Of a DNA stretch of 64,000 nt, positions 57,853 through 64,000 are shown piece by piece (the stretch's first letter is position 1; the number at the start of each line of letters is the position of its first letter). The stretch comes from Rhizobium sp. CCGE 510 (GTDB lineage: Bacteria; Pseudomonadota; Alphaproteobacteria; Rhizobiales; Rhizobiaceae). The DNA is taken from contig NZ_AEYF01000035.1 of assembly GCF_000292525.1 (NCBI RefSeq), positions 51,973-115,972 on the forward strand, written 5' to 3'. The position numbers and the translations under genes were made by a program. Under the pieces are notes generated by a model. It was not told the origin of the DNA. It worked only from the letters and a program-made list of their open reading frames with translations, and did no database searches.

Positions 57853-60066
57853 TCAGGCTGCGCCGATGCGGCGCCGGGCCGCTGGCCCCGCTGCGCGTCG
57901 CTCGTTCAGCATCTCGGTGATGAGGTCGGCCGTTACCGGCTTTCCGAACAGATAGCCCTGCAGGCAATCGCAGCCGAAGAGGCGCATGGCGACTGCCTGC
58001 TGTTCGGTCTCGATGCCTTCGGCCGTCACCGGAATATCAAGCGAGCGGGCGAGCGCCACCGTCGCTTGCAGCATCTCGCGCTGGCGTTTGTCCTCGTTGA
58101 CACCCATGACCAGCGAGCGGTCGATCTTGATGCGGTCAAAGCCGAACTGCCTGAGATAGCCGATCGAAGAGAAACCCGAACCGAAGTCGTCGAGTGCCAC
58201 CTTTACCCCCAGCGCCTTCAGCCGCTCGATCGACTGGCGGGTACGCTGCGGATTCTGGATCATGTAGCCTTCGGTGATCTCAAGCGTAATACGGCCGGCC
58301 TCGATTTCCGTTTGTTTCAGCACGTAGCGCACATAATCGGCGAAGGCAGGATTGCGGAACTGGCCGGGCGAGACATTGACCGAGACGTTGAGTTCCGGCC
58401 ATAGCTTGGCTGTCTCGCAGGCCTTGCGCAGCACGAACAGGCCGAGCGATTCGATGAGACCGCTGGTCTCGGCGATCGGGATGAAGACCTCGGGTGAAAC
58501 AGGCCCGTGGCCCGGACGGTTCCAGCGCACCAGTGCCTCGACACCGGTCGGCGCATGTGTGGCCGCATCGATCAGTGGCTGGTAGGCGAGCGTCAGGTCG
58601 CCGCTCTCGATGGCGATGCGGAGATCGAGTTCCAGCGCATTGCGCTGCTCTCGATCCGCATCCATCGACGGATCGTAGAGCATCATGCGCGCGCGGCCGG
58701 CCTCCTTCGCCTTGTACATGGCGAGATCGGAACGGCGCACCAGTTCTTCGCGCTCAACCGTGCCGCAAGGCGACATCGCAATGCCGATGCTTGCGCCGAC
58801 GACGACGACGCGGCGACCGATCTCCAGCGGCTCGACAAGAAAATCGAGGATCTGCTCGGCAAGTTGCAGTGCGGCGGCATTCTCGCTGTCGGAGAGAAAG
58901 GCGATGGCAAATTCATCGCCACCAATGCGAGCGAGAACGGCACCTTGCGGAATGAGCACGTCGAGCCCCGCCGCAACCGCGCGGATCAACTGGTCGCCGG
59001 TGCCGTGGCCATAACTGTCATTGACTTCCTTGAAGCCATCGAGGTCGAGATAGAGGAGCAGCACGTTGCGCTTGGTCTGGCGCGCCTCGACGACAAAACG
59101 GTCGACGGCAAGTCCGAGACCGTCGCGGTTGGAAAGACCGCTCAGCCTGTCGCGCAACGCCTCCTCGCGGGCGCTGCTTTCCTCGGCCTTCAGGCGGCAG
59201 CCGGCAAGCCAGCCGATGACCAGCAGCACCACGAAGAACAGACCGACGAGGCCGAGCGCCTGAATGACCATCGGCCGCACCTGGGCATAGCCGATATCGC
59301 CGGGTGAACGCGAAGTCCAGACGAGCTTGCCGAGCGTTGCCCCCGTCGGATCGACAATCGGTACGAGATAATCGGCCTCGAAGCTTGGCGGCGCCAGCTT
59401 CAGCCCGCCGATGACATAGGTCTGGCCGAGCGCCGCCACTCGGGCATCATCGAGATGGCGCGCGAAAACGAGATAGCGGTGCTGGCCGGCGGGCACATCA
59501 AGCGCACCGGATTTTGTCCGCACCAATGCCACGCCGACAGCCGCGATACCCCTTGTGGTCGTGACGAAACCGATCGCCTGAGGACGTTCGGCCGGGCCGG
59601 CCGCTTTCACCGTGTCGAACAGAGACCAGAGCGACGGCGCGAAGAAGTTCGCGAGCGGCTCCTCCATCGGCGTGCCGTCGCGATAGGCCATGATCGCCTT
59701 CTTCTCGTCATCGATGACGATCGCCACGTCGAAGAGCGAGCTGTTAAGCGACATTTCGCCGTAGTTGCTGACTGTCCAGGCCATACCGTCAGGCGCGTAA
59801 ACATTGGCGGCGGCGTCATCCCAGGCAGCGTAATCGTCGAGTGTCGCGCCGAGCTGATCCTCGAAAGTCTTCAACGCCCCGATCGTCGTTTCGCGCGAGC
59901 GCTCGTCATCGAGGAGATTGGCATTTTCGGCCACGCGTTCGAGCGCCGTCAGCACCATGAAGGTGACGACGGCGACGATGACTGCGAAGGAAAAAAGCAC
60001 ACCAGTGACCGTGATGTGACGCCCTATTCCCGATCCCTTGCGCTGCGACTTTCCGACTGCCTGCAT
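57853..60066 (-). CDS. CHASE4-GGDEF-EAL c-di-GMP turnover protein
   Basis: The 737-residue product has two membrane helices (about 18-40 and 272-294) that enclose a CHASE4 sensor (LDDYAAWDDAAANVYAP). The GGDEF domain keeps RIGGDEFAIAF (about residue 383), and the EAL domain keeps GVEALVRW, DDFGSGFSSIGYL and KIDRSLV. Both catalytic motifs are intact, so it may make and degrade c-di-GMP under control of an external signal. The 231 bp upstream to the beta-glucosidase contain no gene I can name. Confidence 0.93.
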   Translation of the reverse strand: MQAVGKSQRKGSGIGRHITVTGVLFSFAVIVAVVTFMVLTALERVAENANLLDDERSRETTIGALKTFEDQLGATLDDYAAWDDAAANVYAPDGMAWTVSNYGEMSLNSSLFDVAIVIDDEKKAIMAYRDGTPMEEPLANFFAPSLWSLFDTVKAAGPAERPQAIGFVTTTRGIAAVGVALVRTKSGALDVPAGQHRYLVFARHLDDARVAALGQTYVIGGLKLAPPSFEADYLVPIVDPTGATLGKLVWTSRSPGDIGYAQVRPMVIQALGLVGLFFVVLLVIGWLAGCRLKAEESSAREEALRDRLSGLSNRDGLGLAVDRFVVEARQTKRNVLLLYLDLDGFKEVNDSYGHGTGDQLIRAVAAGLDVLIPQGAVLARIGGDEFAIAFLSDSENAAALQLAEQILDFLVEPLEIGRRVVVVGASIGIAMSPCGTVEREELVRRSDLAMYKAKEAGRARMMLYDPSMDADREQRNALELDLRIAIESGDLTLAYQPLIDAATHAPTGVEALVRWNRPGHGPVSPEVFIPIAETSGLIESLGLFVLRKACETAKLWPELNVSVNVSPGQFRNPAFADYVRYVLKQTEIEAGRITLEITEGYMIQNPQRTRQSIERLKALGVKVALDDFGSGFSSIGYLRQFGFDRIKIDRSLVMGVNEDKRQREMLQATVALARSLDIPVTAEGIETEQQAVAMRLFGCDCLQGYLFGKPVTADLITEMLNERRAAGPAARRRIGAA

Positions 60067-60297
60067 TCTGGTTCCCCGATCGCCGGACTCTGCCAGTCAA
60101 GGGTTCAAAAACGTTTAAGCAACCGCAGCAGATTCTTGACGATTCCATTTCTGTGAATGCGGCCGGCCGTGGCAAAATGGAGAGTACGCGGCATCAGCCC
60201 GCTCCGTGCCAGCCAGAATATCGAAACCCTGAATAGACGTGGAACAGACATTCGTCAGGCGACTGCATCAACCGCCCGACGGCCTGACAGCAACGGC

Positions 60298-61671
60298 CTA
60301 AAGCACCTTATAATTCCCTTTCGGGAACTGCGCCGCAAGTTCGCGATACCACTTGCCGCTTTTCTTCACTGTGCGAAGCTGGGTCTGATAGTCGACATGG
60401 ATGAGACCGAAGCGCATGCGGTAGCCTTCGGCCCATTCGAAATTGTCCATCAGGCTCCAGGCGAAATAACCGCGCATGGGATAGCCGTCCTTGATGAGAC
60501 CGGCCACCACATCGAGATGGTCGCCGAGATAATCCAGACGCATCTTATCGTCGACTTCGCCGTCAACGACATCGGTGTTGTCGCAAGCGCCGTTCTCGGT
60601 GATGTAGCATTCCGGCAGTTCGTAGCGACGGTAAAGGTCCTCGACCAGGAGCTTCAATGCCGGCGCATAGATTTCCCAGCCGATATCGGTCTTGACGTCG
60701 CTTGCCGGCGGCGCCTTCACCGTCCACGGGAAATCGCCCTTGCGTTCGGCATCCTCGGCGACGCGCTCGGGCGTATAGTAATTCAGCCCCCACCAGTCGA
60801 GTTTCTGGCTGATGATTTTTAGGTCGCCATCCTCGATGACCGGCATGCGGTCGCCGAGCGCCTCGACGAATTCCTTCGGATATTCGCCCTTGAAGACCGG
60901 ATCAAAGAAGGCGCCGTTGTGGAACTGGTGCGCACGCTCGGCGGCGGCAAGATCGGCCGGGCTGTCGGAGCCCGGGATGATCGAGGCAGCGTTGAGCACA
61001 AGCCCGACGGGCACATCGGGGGCTTCCGAGCGGATCGCCTCGACGCCGAGGCCATGGGCAAGGTTCATGTAATGCATGGCGTGAAGGGCGGCCTGCATAT
61101 TGCGCTCGCCCGGAGCGTGGATCCCGTAGAGATGGCTGAGCCAGACGATGCACCAGGGCTCGTTGAAGGTCGCGACCTTATCGAGGCGATCGCCAAGGCG
61201 ATTCATCACCGTCTTGGCGTAGCGCTGAAAAGCATAGGCAGTCGAGCGCGCCGTCCAGCCGCCGTCGCCGGCAAGCAGCAAAGGCAGATCCCAGTGGTAG
61301 AGCGTCGCGAAAGTCTTGATGCCCCGAGCCTTGCAGCCGTCGACCAGCCGATCGTAGAAATCGAGGCCGGTCTCGTTCACCGGCCCCGTGCCGTCGGGGA
61401 TGATGCGCGGCCAGGCAATGGAGAAGCGATAGGCTTCGACGCCCATCTCCTTGATGAGATCGAGGTCCTGCTCCAGCCGGTTATAGTGGTCGCAGGCGAC
61501 GTCGCCATTGTCGCGATTGTAGACGCGGCCGGGCATGTTGCAGAAAGCATCCCAGATCGATGGCTTGCGGCCATCGGCGTTGCTGGCGCCTTCGATCTGG
61601 AAAGCGGCGGTGGCGACGCCGAAAGTGAAGTCGCCAGGAAAGCGCGCTGCGAGTTTTTTCGGATCGATCAT
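60298..61671 (-). CDS. GH1 beta-glucosidase
   Basis: This 457-residue GH1 enzyme hydrolyses beta-glucosides. FTFGVATAAFQIEGA opens the domain. The acid/base Glu lies in TFNEPWCIVW (about residue 165) and the nucleophile Glu in CYITENGACDNT (about 360). FEWAEGYRMRFGLIHVDY closes the barrel. The ATG at 61671 is chosen on family N-terminus, with AGGA 7 nt upstream; the frame is open to 61797. No sugar transporter is adjacent, and there is no signal peptide, so it should be cytosolic. Confidence 0.94.
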   Translation of the reverse strand: MIDPKKLAARFPGDFTFGVATAAFQIEGASNADGRKPSIWDAFCNMPGRVYNRDNGDVACDHYNRLEQDLDLIKEMGVEAYRFSIAWPRIIPDGTGPVNETGLDFYDRLVDGCKARGIKTFATLYHWDLPLLLAGDGGWTARSTAYAFQRYAKTVMNRLGDRLDKVATFNEPWCIVWLSHLYGIHAPGERNMQAALHAMHYMNLAHGLGVEAIRSEAPDVPVGLVLNAASIIPGSDSPADLAAAERAHQFHNGAFFDPVFKGEYPKEFVEALGDRMPVIEDGDLKIISQKLDWWGLNYYTPERVAEDAERKGDFPWTVKAPPASDVKTDIGWEIYAPALKLLVEDLYRRYELPECYITENGACDNTDVVDGEVDDKMRLDYLGDHLDVVAGLIKDGYPMRGYFAWSLMDNFEWAEGYRMRFGLIHVDYQTQLRTVKKSGKWYRELAAQFPKGNYKVL

Positions 61672-61885
61672 CAATAAAATCCTATCTCTAGGTTGGCCGT
61701 TTGCGCGGGATTTAGCCAAGCGTGACGGCAAAGTACAGGCTGGCGGCGAGAAAAACTGCAACGTTGCAGGAAGTACCCTCTCCCCGCCTGCCCGCACTCA
61801 TAACGGCAATGTCAGCAGGCGTGATTTGCTGTTGAGGCCACGATCCTTACACGGGAAATGGCATCACAAACGTGAAAGGAATCCA

Positions 61886-62287
61886 ATGCTGTCTTCGGTC
61901 CATCTGCTACAGCCTCATCTGCTGAGCTTGCTGCGCATCGTCTCGTCACTTGTACTTTTCAGCTACGGAACGCAGAAGATTTTGCATTTCCCGGTTGCGG
62001 CAAGCGTGCCGGCCGCGGGCTCGCTCCCCTGGATTGCCGGGCTTATCGAACTCACCCTCGGCCTCCTGGTTCTGGTCGGATTCCAGACCCGGATCGCAGC
62101 CTTCGTGCTCTCCGGCCTGATGGCATTCGCCTATTTCATCGGGCATGCGCCGAAAGGCATATATCCCGCCCAGAACGGCGGCGTCGCCGCGATCCTGTTC
62201 TGCTTCGTGTTTCTGTATCTAGTGGCGGCAGGCGCCGGACCGCTCAGCGTCGACGGCCTGCTGAAGCGCAACCGGACTGCGGCCTAA
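61886..62287 (+). CDS. DoxX-family membrane protein
   Basis: This 133-residue protein has four predicted helices (LLSLLRIVSSLVLFSYGTQK, GLIELTLGLLVLVGF, FVLSGLMAFAYFIGH, AAILFCFVFLYLVAAG). It matches the DoxX/DoxD family, members of which act in quinone- or thiol-linked electron transfer. AAAGGA lies 5 nt before the ATG. An intrinsic terminator follows 15 bp after the stop. Confidence 0.88.
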   Translation: MLSSVHLLQPHLLSLLRIVSSLVLFSYGTQKILHFPVAASVPAAGSLPWIAGLIELTLGLLVLVGFQTRIAAFVLSGLMAFAYFIGHAPKGIYPAQNGGVAAILFCFVFLYLVAAGAGPLSVDGLLKRNRTAA

Positions 62288-62301
62288 GGAGCAACAGACA
62301 A

Positions 62302-62334
62302 GCCGAGGCGAGCAAAGGCCGCCTCGGCATTTTC
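62302..62334 (+). terminator. Intrinsic terminator of doxX-like gene
   Basis: GCCGAGGCG (62302-62310) and CGCCTCGGC (62320-62328) form a perfect 9-bp stem with a 9-nt loop, followed by ATTTTC. Confidence 0.8.
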
Positions 62335-62375
62335 TGTCTCCGCGTCGCCCGAGCGACGCACGGAACATTAAAGGC

Positions 62376-63563
62376 TCAGAGCTTGACCCAGGCGCCGTTT
62401 TTCTTCGAAGACGCAACGCAAGCCTCGACAAAGGCCACACCCTTCACGCCGTCATCGACAGTGGGATACACAACCGCCTTGTCGACGGCCTTGCCCTTCT
62501 TGCGGGCATTGATCGCATGCGCGGCTTCCGTGTAGATCGTCGCAAACGCCTCGAGATACCCCTCGGGATGTCCTGACGGCACGCGCGTGACGCGGCCGGC
62601 AGCCGCGCCTGAACCGGCCCCGCCGCGGGTGATCAGCCGCTTCGGTTCGCCGAATGGCGTGTACCACAGGTAGTTCGGGTCCTTTTGGGTCCATTCCAGC
62701 CCGCCCTTGCTGCCGTAGACGCGGACCATCAGGCCGTTTTCATGGCCGGGCGCCACCTGGCTGCACCAGAGCATGCCCTTGGCCGGCTTCTCCGAACCCT
62801 TGGCCTTGAAGCGCAGCATGACATGGGCGTTGTCATCCAGCCGGCGGCCGGGAACAAAGCTGTCGAGATCGGCGGCGAGACTGTCGAGTTCGAGACCTGA
62901 TATGAAGGCGGCAAGATTATAGGCATGCGTGCCGATATCCCCCGTCGAGCCGCCGACGCCGGATTGCGCCGGATCGGTACGCCAGGCGGCCTGCTTCTGG
63001 CCGGTCTGCTCGACCGCCTCAGTCAGCCAGTCCTGCGGATATTCGGCCTGGACGACTCTTACATCGCCGAGTTCGCCGTTTGCGACCATCTCGCGCGCCT
63101 GGCGGACCATCGGATAGCCGGTGTAATTATGCGTCAGCACGAAGAGCGCGCCGCTTTCGTCGGCAATCTTCTTCAGCTTCTTTGCATCGGCAAGGTTTGA
63201 CGTCAGCGGCTTGTCGCAGATGACATGGATGCCACGCTTCAGGAATTCCTTGGCCGCATCATAGTGCACATGGTTCGGTGTGACGATCGCCACCGCCTCG
63301 ATACCGTTCTTCAGCTTCGCCTCACGGATCGCCATCTCGCGGTAGCTGGAATAGGTCCGCGACGGATCGAGGCCAAGGTCGCGGCCGGATGCGATCGCCT
63401 TCTCAGGCGAGGCCGACAGCGCGCCGGCGATGAGATCGAACTGATCGTCGATGCGCGCCGCGATCCGGTGCACCGCACCGATGAACGCGCCCGCGCCGCC
63501 GCCTACCATGCCAAGCCGGATACGCGGCTCGCGGGTCTGTTCGGATGATGCTTCGATTGCCAT
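62376..63563 (-). CDS. Gfo/Idh/MocA-family oxidoreductase
   Basis: This 395-residue NAD(P)-dependent dehydrogenase has the Rossmann motif RLGMVGGGAGAFIGAVHR (about 15-32) and the family EKP-type motif as VICDKPLTSN (about 117-126). A C-terminal GFO/IDH/MocA domain contains GSTGDIGTHAYNLA. Members act on sugars and inositols. AGGAGG lies 6 nt before the ATG at 63563; the frame is open to 63659. The substrate is not predicted. Confidence 0.92.
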   Translation of the reverse strand: MAIEASSEQTREPRIRLGMVGGGAGAFIGAVHRIAARIDDQFDLIAGALSASPEKAIASGRDLGLDPSRTYSSYREMAIREAKLKNGIEAVAIVTPNHVHYDAAKEFLKRGIHVICDKPLTSNLADAKKLKKIADESGALFVLTHNYTGYPMVRQAREMVANGELGDVRVVQAEYPQDWLTEAVEQTGQKQAAWRTDPAQSGVGGSTGDIGTHAYNLAAFISGLELDSLAADLDSFVPGRRLDDNAHVMLRFKAKGSEKPAKGMLWCSQVAPGHENGLMVRVYGSKGGLEWTQKDPNYLWYTPFGEPKRLITRGGAGSGAAAGRVTRVPSGHPEGYLEAFATIYTEAAHAINARKKGKAVDKAVVYPTVDDGVKGVAFVEACVASSKKNGAWVKL

Positions 63564-63599
63564 TCTGTCCTCCTGAAATTTATAACTTGGTGCGGATAA

Positions 63600-63745
63600 G
63601 CCCCTCATCCGGCTGCCGCCACCTTCTCCCCGCAAGCGAAGAGAAGGACGATGCCGCAATGTCCCTCGCCACTCTCTACCGTTTGATGTGGGCAGGTCCC
63701 CTCTCCCCGTCAGAACGGGGAGAGGGTTAGGGTGAGGGGCAGCCC
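63600..63745. repeat. Pair of CCTTCTCCCC-type palindromic repeats
   Basis: Two elements lie in tandem. The first has CCTTCTC and GAGAAGG around 63630-63650. The second is a perfect 12-bp hairpin (CCCTCTCCCCGT at 63699-63710, loop CAGA, ACGGGGAGAGGG at 63715-63726). They are bounded by GCCCCTCATCC and GGTGAGGGGC. The same family occurs in the soxB-soxD gap. Confidence 0.75.
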
Positions 63746-63766
63746 CGCCCGATACCTATCGAAAGC

Positions 63767-64000
63767 TCAGAGCAGTTCCAGCATCGCGGCTGCACCCGAA
63801 ACCGTGGCCTGGCCGGGGCTTTCCTCGATGTTGAGGGCTTTGACGACGCCGTCTTCCACCAGCATCGAATAGCGCTTGGAGCGCAGGCCGAGGCCGCCGG
63901 CGGAGAGGTCGGCGTCGAGGCCGACGGCCCTGGTGAAGCCAGCGTCCCAATCGGCGAGGAAGTGGATCTTGCCCATGCCGCCGGAGGATTGCGCCCAGGC
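63767..64000 (-). CDS. Peroxiredoxin (Prx5-like), C-terminal part
   Basis: The frame is open through the right edge, so only the last 77 codons are seen, and the ATG at 63976 is internal. The sequence KIHFLADWDAGFTRAVGLD, then RSKRYSMLVEDGVVKALNIE and ATVSGAAAMLELL matches the C-terminal half of atypical 2-Cys Prx5-type peroxiredoxins. The peroxidatic Cys lies outside the window. It shares strand with the Gfo/Idh gene but a repeat pair separates them. Confidence 0.88.
   Translation of the reverse strand, partial: AWAQSSGGMGKIHFLADWDAGFTRAVGLDADLSAGGLGLRSKRYSMLVEDGVVKALNIEESPGQATVSGAAAMLELL

Overview
The window is GC-rich, densely coding chromosomal DNA from an alphaproteobacterium. Gene content points to the Rhizobium leguminosarum/etli group: a glgP-glgB-glgC-glgA-pgm-glgX glycogen cluster, heterotetrameric sarcosine oxidase, three-gene proton-translocating transhydrogenase, an aa3-oxidase subunit IV of alphaproteobacterial type, an odc2-like ornithine decarboxylase and short palindromic intergenic repeats of rhizobial type. 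The species is inferred from protein and repeat resemblance only; no database was searched. I saw no rRNA, tRNA, insertion sequence, phage or CRISPR array.

Layout. 1-1.5 kb: the end of a transglutaminase-like protein and a TadG-like pilus protein with a von Willebrand A domain. 1.8-12.8 kb: one compact glycogen operon (phosphorylase, branching enzyme, ADP-glucose pyrophosphorylase, synthase, phosphoglucomutase, debranching enzyme). 12.9-19.1 kb: a MaoC hydratase, a VOC protein and soxBDAG on the minus strand. 19.4-26.7 kb: a secreted FecR-domain protein converging on a CHASE2 adenylate cyclase, ribosomal protein S21, a TPR lipoprotein, an HWE-type histidine kinase and a DUF992 protein. 26.7-30.1 kb: pntA-pntA2-pntB and a cytochrome oxidase subunit. 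30.4-33.7 kb: a FeeM-like N-acyltransferase and an EAL protein with a degenerate GGDEF motif. 34-37.2 kb: a TRAP transporter whose permease genes converge on the binding-protein gene. 37.5-41.8 kb: a peptidase C26 amidase, a LacI regulator with a 2-hydroxyacid dehydrogenase, and a MarR regulator divergent from a creatininase-family hydrolase.

41.9-52.4 kb has a zinc theme: a Zur-box-like palindrome precedes a CobW/COG0523 GTPase and a coupled WD40 protein, and 8 kb further on lies a ZevA/ZevB-like pair. Between them are cysE, a diguanylate cyclase, a decayed serine-hydrolase gene, a GNAT gene, odc2 and a divergent lysR. 52-64 kb holds mixed housekeeping genes: DUF533, KDPG aldolase, a CYTH/CHAD pair, tRNA hydroxylase TrhO, a CHASE4-GGDEF-EAL protein, a GH1 beta-glucosidase, DoxX, a Gfo/Idh/MocA dehydrogenase and a partial peroxiredoxin.

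The most interesting non-coding stretch is the leader of odc2 (about 48969-49300, minus strand). It contains a long-range pairing, a nested hairpin, a terminator-like hairpin with a U-run, and a 57-codon upstream reading frame whose stop overlaps the odc2 start. This looks like a polyamine-responsive leader of the alphaproteobacterial speF type, possibly with a leader peptide. A perfect 9-bp inverted repeat in front of the divergent lysR, the Zur box, and the 4-bp FecR/cyclase convergence are further leads.
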